Part shown: in pieces, positions 9,216-20,902 of the stretch
Numbering within the stretch: the stretch's first letter is position 1
Layout of the letters: every line of letters begins with the position of its first letter
Assembly: GCF_000423645.1 (NCBI RefSeq)
Contig: NZ_AUIJ01000002.1
Span: forward strand, 1-64,000
Direction of reading: 5' to 3'
Source of the DNA: Sediminimonas qiaohouensis DSM 21189
GTDB lineage: Bacteria > Pseudomonadota > Alphaproteobacteria > Rhodobacterales > Rhodobacteraceae
DNA: 64,000 nt
Notes under the pieces: model-generated
The model's database searches: none
Told to the model about the DNA's origin: nothing
Seen by the model: only the letters and a program-made list of their open reading frames with translations
Program-made: the position numbers and the translations under genes

Positions 9216-10168
9216 TTCATTCTCAATATCTTAACTGCCTCGCCAAGGATTGATAAACCAATTTCCGCAGGGCCAGCCGCGCCAATATCGAGGCCGACAG
9301 GGCCGTGAATACGCGCGATGGCGTCATCATCGTGACCTGCCGCGCGCAACCGCTCGACCCGCGCCGCGTGGGTGCGGGTGGAGCCGAGCGCGCCGATATA
9401 GAACACCTCGGACGAAAGCGCCCGCTCCAGCGCGGGATCGTCCAGCTTGGGATCGTGGGTGAGCAGAACCAGCGCGGTGCGCGCGTCGAGGCCAAGCGCA
9501 TCCAGCGCCTCGTCGGGCCAGTCGCGCACGATCCGTTCGCCGGGAAAGCGGGCCTCGGTGGCGAAGCTGTCGCGCGGGTCGATGATGATCGGATCAAAGC
9601 CCACGATCCGCGCCATCGGCACCAGCGCCTGCGCGATATGCACCGCGCCGATGACGATCATCCGCAAGGGCGGGTTATGAATGGCGATGAACTGCCGCTC
9701 GCCATCCTCGAACCCGGAGCGGTCGAGGCGGAAGCGGTCGGGGTATCCCCGATCGGTCAGGCTTCGGGCGCCGGTTTGCATGTCCACCACGTAGGCGACA
9801 GCGCGGCGCACGGCGCGAGCGGCAACCAGATCCTCAAGCAGATCAGCGGGCATAACGCTGCCAACGGGTTCCACCAGGACGCGAATCGTGCCGCCGCAGG
9901 CCAGACCCACGGCAAAGGCGTCGCCATCGCTAACGCCGAACTCCAGCAGCCGCTGCTCGCCCTCTTCGAGGGCCTCGAGCGCCTCGACCACGACCGCGCC
10001 TTCGACGCAGCCGCCGGAAACGGAGCCTTCGATCTCGCCCTCGCCGGAAATGGCCAGTTGGCTGCCGACGCGGCGCGGGGCGCTGCCCCATGTTTCCACC
10101 ACGGTGGCCAGCGCGGCGCCCTTGCCCGCCTTGTGCCAATCCAACGCAATCTCGGGTGTGTTGTCCAT
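9212..10168 (-). CDS. XdhC/CoxI-family molybdenum-cofactor insertion factor
   Basis: A 318-residue protein. The N-terminal XdhC domain includes TVVETWGSAPRRVGSQLAI and SVSGGCVEGAVV (conserved Cys). The C-terminal Rossmann-like domain begins LRMIVIGAVHIAQALVPMA and ends in the FYIGALGSTRTHAAR and GPVGLDIGAAGPAEIGLSI motifs typical of XdhC/CoxI. Members bind and sulfurate or deliver molybdenum cofactor to xanthine-oxidase-family enzymes. The ATGA overlap with the downstream molybdopterin-binding gene implies a shared transcript. It is best called CoxI- or CoxF-like; the two are hard to separate by sequence. Confidence 0.9.
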   Translation of the reverse strand: MDNTPEIALDWHKAGKGAALATVVETWGSAPRRVGSQLAISGEGEIEGSVSGGCVEGAVVVEALEALEEGEQRLLEFGVSDGDAFAVGLACGGTIRVLVEPVGSVMPADLLEDLVAARAVRRAVAYVVDMQTGARSLTDRGYPDRFRLDRSGFEDGERQFIAIHNPPLRMIVIGAVHIAQALVPMARIVGFDPIIIDPRDSFATEARFPGERIVRDWPDEALDALGLDARTALVLLTHDPKLDDPALERALSSEVFYIGALGSTRTHAARVERLRAAGHDDDAIARIHGPVGLDIGAAGPAEIGLSILGEAVKILRMK

Positions 10169-10527
10169 TGATGGCTCTCCCCTGGCTGCGCCCTCGCGCG
10201 TATCATCCGCCGGATGGCCGTCAATTGCAAACGGCCACTCCAGAGGGTGGAGCGCCTTGTGTGGAGGGCAAGGGGGTTGGGGGCTTTGCCCCCGCCGCGC
10301 CGGTGGCGCGTCTCCCCCAGGATATTTGGGGCCAGAAGAAACCGGGTAAAGCAGGGGCGTGGGGGGTGTTCCGCTGGCGCGGCGGCTGTTGATCCGCGTC
10401 CCGTCACCCTATCGAGTCGCGCGAAGGCCAGTGCGACGAAGCCAAGCCCGCGCCGAGGAGCAGACCTCTGCCGAACATCAGGACCGAGCATGTTCCGATG
10501 GCCAGCAGTATGGGTACGTGTCGGTGA
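10169..10527. other. Non-coding gap of 359 bp between coxE and the xdhC-like gene
   Basis: I find no credible gene here. It contains a perfect 6-bp hairpin GGGGGC-TTT-GCCCCC at 10279-10293 and, 25 bases further on, the intergenic repeat copy at 10319-10341. The xdhC-like gene has a GGGAGAG ribosome site at its upstream edge. The rest is featureless GC-rich sequence. Confidence 0.6.
10319..10341 (+). repeat. Intergenic repeat element, copy 2
   Basis: AGGATATTTGGGGCC followed by AGAAGAAA, similar to the element at 7505-7526 on the other strand. It is preceded by a GC hairpin (10279-10293) and a run of C residues. The pairing of hairpin, C-run and element looks like a family of intergenic modules rather than a gene-specific site. 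Confidence 0.5.
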
Positions 10528-11781
10528 TCAGATCATGGCCATCAGGCGGGCCTTTTCGCCGCTGTCGCGGCTATCGGAAATAGCGCGGGCCAGGTCTTCG
10601 AGGCTAGCGATGGAATGGCCGGCGCGGAACGCGTCGACATGGGGCAGCATGGCAGAGATGCCGCGCGCCTTGGGTGCGAAGCCATCCCAGCGGAGCAATG
10701 GGTTGAGCCAGATCAGGCGGCGCGCGCTGAGGTGCAGGCGCTCCATCTCGCGGGCGAGATCGGCGCTATCGTCGCGGTCGAGGCCGTCGGTAATAAGCAG
10801 CACCACCGCCCCCTGCCCCATCACCCGGCGCGACCAGTCGCGGTTGAACTCGTGCAGGCAGGAGCCGATGCGGGTGCCCCCCTCCCAATCCTGCGCCTCG
10901 GCGCCGGCGGCGGTGAGCGCCTGATCGACATCGCGCGCGGCTAGATGGCGGGTGATATTGGTCAGCCGGGTGCCGAAGGTGAAGGCGTGTACCTTGGCCC
11001 AGCCGGCGCCTTTTTCATTGGCGACGGCATGGAGAAAATGCAGGACCATGCGGCTATACTGCGACATCGAGCCGGAGATATCGCAAAGCACCACAAGGTT
11101 GGGCCAACGCAGACGGGGCCGTTTGAGCGCGATCTTCTGCACCTCGCCGCCACGCCGCATGGCCAAGCGCATCGTGCGGCGCTGATCAACCAGGGCGCCA
11201 CGCGTACTGGCCATCGCGCGGCGGGAGGGCAGCGGCTTGACCGGCAGCGACAGACGGGCGAGCATGCGCTTGGCCTGCGCGATTTCATCGGTGCTCATTT
11301 GCTCAAAGTCCAGCGTCTTGAGGCGTTCCTCGGCCGAGATGGTCATCGAGGCGTCGACCTCAATCTTGGTTTCTTCCTCGGGGGTGTCCTCGGGGGCGGG
11401 CATGTCGCGGTCGGCATCCCCCAACAGCGCTTGCGCGGCGCGCTTCTCGGCGGCTTGCGCGCTGCGTTCTTCCTGTACACCGCGGATGGCGGGCAGCATC
11501 ATCGACATCATGTGTTCCATGAACCGCGGATCGCGCCAGTAGAGGCGGAAGACCTGATCGTAGATCTGGCGGTGCTCGGGGCGGTTGACGAAACAGGCGT
11601 GCAGCGTCCAGTAGAAATCGCGCCGGTTGGTGAACCCGGCCACTTGCAGCGCGCGCACCGCGTCCATCACGCGGCCCGGCCCGATAGGCAGCCCGGCCTT
11701 GCGCAGTGCGCGGGCGAAATGCGCGACGTTTTCAATCAGGCGCGGGTTGTCCGGCAATTCAAGCGGCAGGTATTCCGGCAT
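10528..11781 (-). CDS. coxE: VWA-domain protein CoxE
   Basis: A 417-residue cytoplasmic protein with an N-terminal CoxE helical region (ENVAHFARALRKAGLPIGPGRVMDAVRAL), an acidic linker near residues 127-145, and a C-terminal von Willebrand A domain. The MIDAS motif is D234-I-S-G-S238-MS, and further metal-site residues lie in GGTRIG and LLITDGLDRDD. In Oligotropha, CoxE works with the AAA+ ATPase CoxD to build the CO-dehydrogenase active site. Here no MoxR/CoxD ATPase neighbours it; the gene upstream is an unrelated transglycosylase. It may use a partner encoded elsewhere. Same strand and cluster as coxSLM. Confidence 0.9.
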   Translation of the reverse strand: MPEYLPLELPDNPRLIENVAHFARALRKAGLPIGPGRVMDAVRALQVAGFTNRRDFYWTLHACFVNRPEHRQIYDQVFRLYWRDPRFMEHMMSMMLPAIRGVQEERSAQAAEKRAAQALLGDADRDMPAPEDTPEEETKIEVDASMTISAEERLKTLDFEQMSTDEIAQAKRMLARLSLPVKPLPSRRAMASTRGALVDQRRTMRLAMRRGGEVQKIALKRPRLRWPNLVVLCDISGSMSQYSRMVLHFLHAVANEKGAGWAKVHAFTFGTRLTNITRHLAARDVDQALTAAGAEAQDWEGGTRIGSCLHEFNRDWSRRVMGQGAVVLLITDGLDRDDSADLAREMERLHLSARRLIWLNPLLRWDGFAPKARGISAMLPHVDAFRAGHSIASLEDLARAISDSRDSGEKARLMAMI

Positions 11782-11852
11782 CGGGTGTCCTGTTCAGCGG
11801 TTCTGCGCCAGCCTGCACCCGCACGCGGATTTGTCCAGCCCTGACGCTGCAA

Positions 11853-12446
11853 TCAGCCACTGGCGCCCCAGATCACACGCACGTAATTGCGCGTCTCGTT
11901 GTAGGGGGGTACGCCGTTGTGGCGCTGCACCGCCTCGGGGCCGGCGTTGTAGGCGGCAAGCGCCAGCCGCCACGAGGCGAACCGTTTGTATTGCTGCGCA
12001 AGGTAGCGGGCACCGCCATCGAGGTTCTGATAAGGGTCTTCGGGATCTACGCCAAGGCGCCGTGCGGTATCTGGCATAAGCTGCGCCAGGCCAAGCGCCC
12101 CCTTGTGCGAAACCGCACGCGGATTGAACCCCGATTCCTGCTGCACCAAGCGCAGGAACAGATCGGCGGGAACGCCGTGGCGCATCGCGGCGCTGCGCGC
12201 CATGTCAAGGTACGGGCCATCATAGCGACCCTTGTAGGGCTTTGCGCTTCCCCATTTTGTCGGCGTGACAACGCGTGGCGCGGCAAGGCGAACCTTGTCC
12301 GCCTTCTTGGTCGCGTTGCGCTTGTCCAGAACGCTGGTTTGCCCCTGGAAAAGGGCCATGCGGGAACTGGACGCCGTGTCAGCGCCGCCTGCGCCGACAG
12401 AGGCCAAGACAAACAGACCCGCGAAAACAGAAACCCCGATACGCAT
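11853..12446 (-). CDS. Lytic transglycosylase, SLT domain, secreted
   Basis: A 197-residue exported enzyme that cleaves the peptidoglycan glycan chain to 1,6-anhydro-muropeptides. It begins with a signal peptide ([21 protein letters not shown]). The SLT domain covers roughly residues 90-190 and has the catalytic Glu in [14 protein letters not shown], then [18 protein letters not shown] and [14 protein letters not shown]. The start at 12446 was chosen because it places the signal peptide at the N-terminus and has a GGGGGA stretch in front; an upstream start would bury it. It is divergent from ssb and unrelated in function to coxE. Confidence 0.9.
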   Translation of the reverse strand: MRIGVSVFAGLFVLASVGAGGADTASSSRMALFQGQTSVLDKRNATKKADKVRLAAPRVVTPTKWGSAKPYKGRYDGPYLDMARSAAMRHGVPADLFLRLVQQESGFNPRAVSHKGALGLAQLMPDTARRLGVDPEDPYQNLDGGARYLAQQYKRFASWRLALAAYNAGPEAVQRHNGVPPYNETRNYVRVIWGASG

Positions 12447-12626
12447 GTGTCCCCCAATCATGCATCCGAGCGCGTAGTATAGGCCAAAGCACAGGGATTT
12501 TCCAGCCCCGACAGACACCCGCGCGGAAGGCCGAAAAAATTCCGCCGTAGTGAAGAAAGATTAACCTTTCCTTCAGATCGCTGCGGTGGTGTAACCTGTG
12601 CACAAAGGATTCGACGGGAGAATGGC

Positions 12627-13106
12627 ATGGCCGGTTCGGTAAACAAGGTAATACTCATCGGCAACCTGGGCCGCGACCCCGAGGTGCGCACGTTCCAGAA
12701 CGGCGGCAAGGTGTGCAATCTGCGCATCGCCACCTCGGAAAACTGGAAGGATCGCAATACCGGGGAACGGCGCGAGAAAACCGAATGGCATAGCGTTGCC
12801 ATCTTCTCGGAGCCGCTGGCCCGCGTGGCCGAACAGTATCTGCGCAAGGGTTCCAAGGTCTATCTCGAAGGTCAGCTTGAGACCCGCAAATGGCAGGATC
12901 AGAACGGGCAGGATCGGTATAGCACCGAGGTGGTGCTGCGCCCCTACCGCTCGGAATTGACGATGCTGGACGGTCGCGGCGAAGGCGGCGACAGTAGCGG
13001 CGGCGCATATGGTGGCGGCCAGAGCGGCGGCGACTATGGCGATCCCGGCCCGCAATCGGGCGGTGGCGCCCCTTCGCGCGATCTGGACGACGAAATTCCG
13101 TTCTGA
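12627..13106 (+). CDS. ssb: Single-stranded DNA-binding protein
   Basis: A 159-residue SSB. The N-terminal OB fold (about residues 1-110) begins [21 protein letters not shown] and contains [18 protein letters not shown] Gly/Ser-rich disordered linker follows, then the acidic tail DLDDEIPF that recruits repair and replication partners. The start at 12627 has ACGGGAG 7 bases upstream; an ATG five bases earlier is out of frame. uvrA and recA are also in this window, but no GTTC-N7-GTTC SOS box is visible before ssb. A hairpin lies immediately downstream. Confidence 0.97.
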   Translation: MAGSVNKVILIGNLGRDPEVRTFQNGGKVCNLRIATSENWKDRNTGERREKTEWHSVAIFSEPLARVAEQYLRKGSKVYLEGQLETRKWQDQNGQDRYSTEVVLRPYRSELTMLDGRGEGGDSSGGAYGGGQSGGDYGDPGPQSGGGAPSRDLDDEIPF

Positions 13107-13108
13107 TC

Positions 13109-13128
13109 GGGGGCTGATCTCAGCCCCC
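13109..13128 (+). terminator. Hairpin after ssb
   Basis: GGGGGCTGA-TC-TCAGCCCCC, a perfect 9-bp inverted repeat starting 3 bases after the ssb stop. There is no T-run, so termination may be weak or factor-dependent. Confidence 0.6.
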
Positions 13129-13263
13129 GCGCCGGCCTGTGCATGGCCATGGCGCAGCTTTTCACCTTGCGCGGCCCGGTTGGGCCGTGCCTTTGCGCCT
13201 TTGCCTCTGGTATTCCGCTGCGATGCGGTATAGGTGGCCGCAAACACCCCCAAAGGACGCACC

Positions 13264-15084
13264 ATGGATCTGCGAAATATCGCCATTATCGCGCATGTTG
13301 ACCACGGCAAGACAACGCTCGTGGACGAGTTGCTCAAGCAATCGGGCACATACCGCGAGAATCAAGCCACCACCGAACGCGCAATGGACAGCAACGACTT
13401 GGAACGTGAGCGCGGCATCACGATCCTGGCCAAGGCCACGTCGGTCGAGTGGAAAGACACCCGCATCAACATCGTCGACACCCCCGGCCACGCCGATTTC
13501 GGCGGCGAGGTCGAGCGCATCCTTTCGATGGTCGATGGCGTGTGCCTGCTGGTCGATGCCGCCGAGGGCCCGATGCCGCAGACCAAGTTCGTCACCTCCA
13601 AGGCATTGGCCCTGGGCCTGCGCCCGATCGTAGTGCTCAACAAGGTGGACAAGCCCGCCGCAGAGCCCGACCGCGTGTTGAACGAGGTGTTCGACCTGTT
13701 CGCCAACCTGGACGCCGACGAGGACCAGCTTGATTTTCCGCATATCTATGCCTCGGCCATCAACGGCTGGGCCGATGCGGATCTGGACGGCCCGCGCAAG
13801 GACATGTCGGCGCTATTCAACCTGATCGTCAACCACGTCGCGCAACCCCGCCAGATCAACCACCAGAACGAACCGTTTCGCATGCTGGCAACCACGCTGG
13901 GGGCCGATCCGTTCCTGGGCCGGATCCTGACGGGGCGCGTCGAATCGGGCCGGATCAAGGCCGGCGCCACGGTTCAGGCACTCAGCCGCATAGGCCAGAA
14001 GATCGAGCAGTTCCGCGTGTCCAAGATCATGGCGTTCCGCGGGTTGGGGCAGCAGGAAATTCCCGAGGCCGTCGCCGGCGACATCGTTAGCCTGGCAGGC
14101 ATGTCCAAGGCCACGGTTTCCGACACGATCTGCGCACTGGCGGTGGAAGAGCCGATTGAGGCGCAACCGATCGACCCGCCCACCATCACCGTGACCTTCG
14201 GCATCAACGACAGCCCGTTGGCCGGCCGCGACGGCAAGAAGGTGCAAAGCCGCGTCATCCGCGAGCGCCTGATGAAAGAGGCGGAATCAAACGTCGCGAT
14301 CAAGGTGACGGACACCCCCGGCGGCGAGGCGTTCGAGGTGGCCGGGCGCGGCGAATTGCAGATGGGCGTCCTGGTCGAGAACATGCGGCGCGAGGGCTTT
14401 GAGCTGTCGATTTCGCGGCCGCAGGTTCTGTTTCGCGAAGACGAGAATGGCAACCGCCTGGAGCCGATCGAAGAAGTCACCATCGACGTGGACGACGAAT
14501 ATTCCGGCGCCGTGATCGAGAAACTGACCGGCCCGCGCAAGGGCGAGCTGGTCGAGATGAAGCCGGCCGGCGCCGGAAAGACGCGGATCGTGGCGCATGT
14601 GCCCGCGCGCGGCCTGATCGGGTATCACGGCGAATTCCTGACCGACACGCGCGGCACGGGCGTTCTCAACCGCGTTTTCCATGGCTGGGCGCCGCACAAG
14701 GGCTCGATCCCCGGACGGCGGGCCGGCGTTCTGATCTCGATGGAAAACGGTGTGTCGGTGGCCTATGCCCTGTGGAACCTGGAAGAGCGTGGCCGCCTGT
14801 TCATCGGCGCGCAAGAGCAGGTTTACCAAGGCATGATCATCGGCGAGCACAGCCGCGAGAACGACCTTGAAGTGAACCCGCTGAAGGGCAAGAAACTGAC
14901 CAACGTGCGCGCCAGCGGAAGCGACGATGCCGTGCGCCTGACCACGCCCGTCACCTTGTCGCTGGAAGAGGCGATTGCCTATATCAACGACGACGAGCTG
15001 GTCGAAGTGACGCCCAATGCCGTTAGACTGCGCAAGCGGTTCCTCGATCCGCACGAGCGCAAGCGCATGTCCAAAACGAGCTGA
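13264..15084 (+). CDS. typA: Ribosome-associated GTPase TypA/BipA
   Basis: A 606-residue translational GTPase of the EF-G type that acts in ribosome assembly and stress adaptation. G1 is [15 protein letters not shown] at the N-terminus, the switch region is ERERGITI, G3 is [14 protein letters not shown], and G4 is LNKVDKP. Domains II, III and V and the BipA-specific C-terminal domain follow ([17 protein letters not shown] and [18 protein letters not shown]). The length is normal. The start at 13264 gives the canonical [16 protein letters not shown]; the earlier in-frame ATG adds ten unconserved residues. A strong hairpin follows the stop. Confidence 0.97.
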   Translation: MDLRNIAIIAHVDHGKTTLVDELLKQSGTYRENQATTERAMDSNDLERERGITILAKATSVEWKDTRINIVDTPGHADFGGEVERILSMVDGVCLLVDAAEGPMPQTKFVTSKALALGLRPIVVLNKVDKPAAEPDRVLNEVFDLFANLDADEDQLDFPHIYASAINGWADADLDGPRKDMSALFNLIVNHVAQPRQINHQNEPFRMLATTLGADPFLGRILTGRVESGRIKAGATVQALSRIGQKIEQFRVSKIMAFRGLGQQEIPEAVAGDIVSLAGMSKATVSDTICALAVEEPIEAQPIDPPTITVTFGINDSPLAGRDGKKVQSRVIRERLMKEAESNVAIKVTDTPGGEAFEVAGRGELQMGVLVENMRREGFELSISRPQVLFREDENGNRLEPIEEVTIDVDDEYSGAVIEKLTGPRKGELVEMKPAGAGKTRIVAHVPARGLIGYHGEFLTDTRGTGVLNRVFHGWAPHKGSIPGRRAGVLISMENGVSVAYALWNLEERGRLFIGAQEQVYQGMIIGEHSRENDLEVNPLKGKKLTNVRASGSDDAVRLTTPVTLSLEEAIAYINDDELVEVTPNAVRLRKRFLDPHERKRMSKTS

Positions 15085-15095
15085 GCGCGCCACTA

Positions 15096-15116
15096 CCCGG
15101 CCCCGCGCGGGCCGGG
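15096..15116 (+). terminator. Hairpin downstream of typA
   Basis: CCCGGCCC-CGCGC-GGGCCGGG, a perfect 8-bp stem 12 bases after the typA stop, with only a short pyrimidine run after it. Confidence 0.55.
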
Positions 15117-15147
15117 CTCCCTTCCTGCATCCATATAACTTGTATCT

Positions 15148-15171
15148 CTGAAACCGACGCCTCGGTTTCAG
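15148..15171. promoter_or_regulatory. 9-bp inverted repeat upstream of the Gly-rich protein gene
   Basis: CTGAAACCG-ACGCCT-CGGTTTCAG, perfect arms with a 6-base spacer, about 200 bases before the gene at 15369. It has no T-tract and lies past the typA hairpin, so it could be an operator or an RNA hairpin. Confidence 0.4.
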
Positions 15172-15246
15172 TGGTAGTGAATGGTCGCCAAATTTTCACC
15201 ATTTCTGCGCCACAAGTCTGCCGCAATTTTAAACATCCATCTTAGA

Positions 15247-15287
15247 TGTACTATACTAGGGTAGTAATACTAAAGAATAGTATGGTG
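15247..15287 (+). promoter_or_regulatory. AT-rich promoter region with repeated TACTA/TAGTA motifs
   Basis: Between 15247 and 15287 the otherwise GC-rich sequence becomes AT-rich and carries repeated TACTA, TAGTA and ATACTA pentamers in both orientations. It lies about 80 bases before the start of the gene at 15369 and is the likely promoter/operator zone of that gene. No specific factor can be named. Confidence 0.35.
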
Positions 15288-15368
15288 CACCCTCTGGATG
15301 CCTTTGACGCAAGCGATTTCTCTTAAGGCTGACCAGAGCGGAGCGTGGGGTATTAGGAAGGAGTAACC

Positions 15369-15935
15369 ATGATTTTTGTACAAACAGTCAAGACCATCGC
15401 ACTCGCGGCGGGGCTATCGCTCATGACGACGGCGGCGCCCGCAATTGCCCAAACCGACGGGGACATGGCCGTGGCGATGCCGACGATAGAACGCGTCCGT
15501 GGCCAGGGCTACGTTGTATCGCGCATGATCAAGAACCCGCGCGAGGGTCATCTCAAATTGGTCGCGTACAACGAAACGTATGAGCGGCAGCTCACGCTGA
15601 ACAATTCAGGCAACCTGATGCTTGATCAGAAGCGTCCGTTGGATATCCAGCCGCTTCTTGATCGCAATGGCCGGGTTGTTGTTGATCAGAACGGGCTTCC
15701 GGTTCCGGCTTCGGAAGGCGTCCAGGTCAGCAGCAGCAGCGGAAGCAACAGTTCGTCTGGCTCCGGCGGTGGCAGTACTGGCGGTGGCGACACCGGCAGT
15801 GGTGGCTCCGGCGGTGGTGGTTCCGGAGGCGATAACGGCAGCGGCGATGGCGACGCCGACGGTGGTGGCATCGGCGTCGGCGCAGGCGTTAGCGTTGGTG
15901 GCATCGGCGTCGGCGTTGGTGTCGGCATCGACTGA
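15369..15935 (+). CDS. Secreted Gly/Ser-rich protein of unknown function
   Basis: A 188-residue protein I cannot assign to a family. Residues 1-27 form a signal peptide ending APAIAQ. Residues 30-115 look globular and include a repeated phrase around RNGRVVVDQNGLPVP. From about residue 118 the chain is Ser/Gly-rich (SSSSGSNSSSGSGGG), then Gly/Asp-rich, and it ends with alternating Gly-Val/Ile units finishing GVGVGVGID. Such tails suggest an extracellular matrix, adhesin or surface-assembly role, but this is inference. GAAGGAG precedes the ATG. An unusually AT-rich upstream region suggests its own regulation. It is convergent with the DUF1330 gene. Confidence 0.75.
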   Translation: MIFVQTVKTIALAAGLSLMTTAAPAIAQTDGDMAVAMPTIERVRGQGYVVSRMIKNPREGHLKLVAYNETYERQLTLNNSGNLMLDQKRPLDIQPLLDRNGRVVVDQNGLPVPASEGVQVSSSSGSNSSSGSGGGSTGGGDTGSGGSGGGGSGGDNGSGDGDADGGGIGVGAGVSVGGIGVGVGVGID

Positions 15936-15945
15936 CGACAGGCCG

Positions 15946-16233
15946 CTATTCCGACGTTTCAACGATCAGTAATTCGCGTTCCGACGCGTCCCGCGCATGG
16001 CTTAGCGCCTCTTGGTACGCGTCGGAGCGATAACATTCCTCGGCCGCCTCAACGGAGGGGAATTTCGCGACCACGTTGCGCGGGCGATCCTTGCCTTCCA
16101 GCTGTACATAGCGACCGCCGCGGGCGATGAAGTGCCCCCCGTGCGCGGCAATCGCCGGACCGGCCAGCTTGGCATATTTCCCGTAGGCGTCTTCGTCCGT
16201 TACCGTGACATGCGCTATCCAAAGTGCGGGCAT
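15946..16233 (-). CDS. DUF1330 domain protein
   Basis: A 95-residue dimeric alpha/beta-barrel-type protein (MPALWIAHVTVTDEDAYGKYAKLAGPAI, then FPSVEAAEECYRSDAYQEA) matching the DUF1330 family, whose biochemical role is not established. Its AGGAGG ribosome site overlaps the alaS stop codon, and the start is 3 bases beyond, so it is translationally coupled to alaS. Confidence 0.9.
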   Translation of the reverse strand: MPALWIAHVTVTDEDAYGKYAKLAGPAIAAHGGHFIARGGRYVQLEGKDRPRNVVAKFPSVEAAEECYRSDAYQEALSHARDASERELLIVETSE

Positions 16234-16236
16234 TGC

Positions 16237-18903
<2,667 letters not shown>

Positions 18904-18979
18904 CGCGGGCTCTTTCCGGGCTGATCGGGATTTCCCGTTCGTTTATATCCGCTTGCCCCCGCTGTCCACCGCAACTCGA

Positions 18980-19003
18980 CGCCCCGGCCGGTAGGCCGGG
19001 GCG
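18980..19003 (-). terminator. Hairpin downstream of recA
   Basis: GCCCCGGCC-GGTA-GGCCGGGGC with one more C-G pair outside; it starts 9 bases past the recA stop on the minus strand. No U-tract follows. Confidence 0.6.
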
Positions 19004-19011
19004 CGAGGGGA

Positions 19012-20085
19012 TCATGCCTCGACGATATCGTCGTCTCCGTCATCGCGCGGCGCGTCGAATTCCAGCCCGTGCGCGGCGCGGATCTGGTCCTCAATCTCGA
19101 ACGAGATCTTGGTGTTATCCTTGAGGAACTGCTTGGCGTTCTCGCGCCCCTGCCCGATACGCTCGTCTCCATAGCTGAACCAAGAGCCGGACTTGTCCAC
19201 CACGCCGGCCTTGACCCCGAGATCCAGAAGCTCACCTGTCTTCGAGATCCCCTCGCCATACATGATGTCGAACTCGACCTGCTTGAACGGCGGCGCGACC
19301 TTGTTCTTGACGACCTTGACGCGCGTTGCGTTGCCCACGACCTCGTCGCGATCCTTGACCGCGCCGATGCGCCGGATGTCCAGCCGCACGGAGCTGTAGA
19401 ACTTGAGCGCGTTGCCGCCCGTCGTCGTTTCCGGGCTGCCGAACATGACGCCGATTTTCATCCTGATCTGGTTGATGAAGATAACCATGCAGTTGCTGCG
19501 CGCCATCGAGCCGGTAAGCTTGCGCATCGCCTGGCTCATCAATCGCGCCTGTACGCCGACGCTGCTATCGCCCATATCGCCCTCCAGCTCGCTCTTGGGC
19601 GTGAGGGCGGCGACCGAATCCACCACGACCATACTGACCGCCCCGGACCGCACCAAGGTATCGGTGATTTCCAATGCTTGCTCGCCGGTGTCGGGCTGCG
19701 AAATCAGCAATTCATCAAGGTCCACCCCAAGCTTGCGGGCATATTGCGGGTCCAGCGCGTGTTCGGCATCGACGAAGGCGCATACGCCGCCCTTCTTCTG
19801 CTCCTCGGCGACGCAATGTAGCGTCAGCGTCGTCTTGCCCGAGCTTTCCGGCCCGTAAACCTCGACAATCCGTCCCTTCGGCAAACCGCCGATCCCGAGC
19901 GCGATATCGAGGCCGAGCGAGCCGGTCGAGGTCGATTCGATGTCGCGCATGGCGTTGTCGCCACCCATCTTCATGATCGAGCCCTTGCCGAACTGGCGCT
20001 CAATCTGCGCCAAGGCGCTATCGAGCGCCTTTTGCTTGTCTGCGTTTTTCTTGCTGTCCATTGAAAGAAGATCTGCCGTTGCCAT
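19012..20085 (-). CDS. recA: Recombinase RecA
   Basis: DNA-dependent ATPase for homologous recombination and SOS induction (LexA co-protease), 357 residues. Walker A is GPESSGKTT, Walker B lies in [25 protein letters not shown]-binding loop L2 is [28 protein letters not shown], and the C-terminus is acidic ([10 protein letters not shown]). A GTTC-N7-GTTC LexA box lies 52-66 bases upstream of the start codon. A GC hairpin follows the stop, and alaS is next on the same strand. Confidence 0.98.
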   Translation of the reverse strand: MATADLLSMDSKKNADKQKALDSALAQIERQFGKGSIMKMGGDNAMRDIESTSTGSLGLDIALGIGGLPKGRIVEVYGPESSGKTTLTLHCVAEEQKKGGVCAFVDAEHALDPQYARKLGVDLDELLISQPDTGEQALEITDTLVRSGAVSMVVVDSVAALTPKSELEGDMGDSSVGVQARLMSQAMRKLTGSMARSNCMVIFINQIRMKIGVMFGSPETTTGGNALKFYSSVRLDIRRIGAVKDRDEVVGNATRVKVVKNKVAPPFKQVEFDIMYGEGISKTGELLDLGVKAGVVDKSGSWFSYGDERIGQGRENAKQFLKDNTKISFEIEDQIRAAHGLEFDAPRDDGDDDIVEA

Positions 20086-20136
20086 TGGATTTGGTTCCTT
20101 ATTTCACAGAGACCGCGATGCAGCAATCGCTGGATT

Positions 20137-20151
20137 GTTCTACCTATGTTC
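20137..20151. promoter_or_regulatory. LexA (SOS) box upstream of recA
   Basis: GTTC-TACCTAT-GTTC, an exact match to the alphaproteobacterial LexA direct-repeat consensus GTTC-N7-GTTC. It lies about 52 bases upstream of the recA start codon (plus-strand orientation). LexA repression of recA is known in Rhodobacter. Confidence 0.85.
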
Positions 20152-20277
20152 CATCCCAACTTATGAGCACAAAATGAGAACATTGCAAATAAAATCTATA
20201 CCATCGACTGTTGCCCAAGTTGGTTAAAGAGTGGTTTATTCTGGAAACTTCTCATAAAATCAGGGACAAGAGGCGTC

Positions 20278-20880
20278 ATGCTGGTATTTTGGAAACAACG
20301 ACTCGTGTTCCTGTCAGTGCCCAAGACGGGCACCACGGCCTTTGAGGCTGTGCTCGCGCCGATGGCCTCGATGGCGATTCTCGAGCCGCCGGAACTGAAA
20401 CATGCGCCGGTCTATCGCTACAACCGCTTCTTTCGGCCCATGTTCGAGAAGGCCTGCAAGACCGACGACATGGAAACCCTGGCGGTGATGCGCGAGCCGA
20501 TCAGTTGGCTGGGAAGCTGGTACCGGTTTCGGCGGCGCCCGTTCATGCGTGGGCGCCCCAATGCCACCTTCGACATCACTTTCGATGAGTTCGTCGAGGG
20601 GTACATGGACAATCCACGCCCCGGTTTTGCCAATGTCGGCAGCCAGGCCAAGTTCCTTGAGCCGCGCCCGAACGGGACCAGGGTGACGCACCTGTTCCGC
20701 TATGAGGATCAGCCATCGCTGATCGCGTTTTTGCAGGAGCGGCTTGACGCGACATTGGACTTGCCACGCCTGAACGTGTCACCCGATATCGAATTGACGC
20801 TGTCGCATGACGTGGAAAAGAAACTTCGGCGCAAATGCGCGGCCGAGTTTGACCTGTGGGAATCCATCGGCCCGCGATAG
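20278..20880 (+). CDS. Sulfotransferase-like protein (PAPS-loop motif)
   Basis: A 200-residue protein with the start MLVFWKQRLVFLSVPKTGTTAFE. V14-PKTGTT20 matches the 5'-phosphosulfate-binding loop of sulfotransferases, which is P-loop-like. A 3'-phosphate-type segment may be LAVMREPISWLGSWYRF around residues 70-86 (R-E-P with a following Ser/Trp, as in sulfotransferase motif II). The substrate is unknown. GAGG lies 6 bases before the ATG, in an AT-rich spacer shared with recA. It is convergent with cckA, with 22 bases between the stops. Similar short proteins in Rhodobacterales carry various unconvincing names. Sulfotransferase fold is likely, activity untested. Confidence 0.65.
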   Translation: MLVFWKQRLVFLSVPKTGTTAFEAVLAPMASMAILEPPELKHAPVYRYNRFFRPMFEKACKTDDMETLAVMREPISWLGSWYRFRRRPFMRGRPNATFDITFDEFVEGYMDNPRPGFANVGSQAKFLEPRPNGTRVTHLFRYEDQPSLIAFLQERLDATLDLPRLNVSPDIELTLSHDVEKKLRRKCAAEFDLWESIGPR

Positions 20881-20902
20881 GCGCTAATAGGCCCGCGCCC
20901 CC

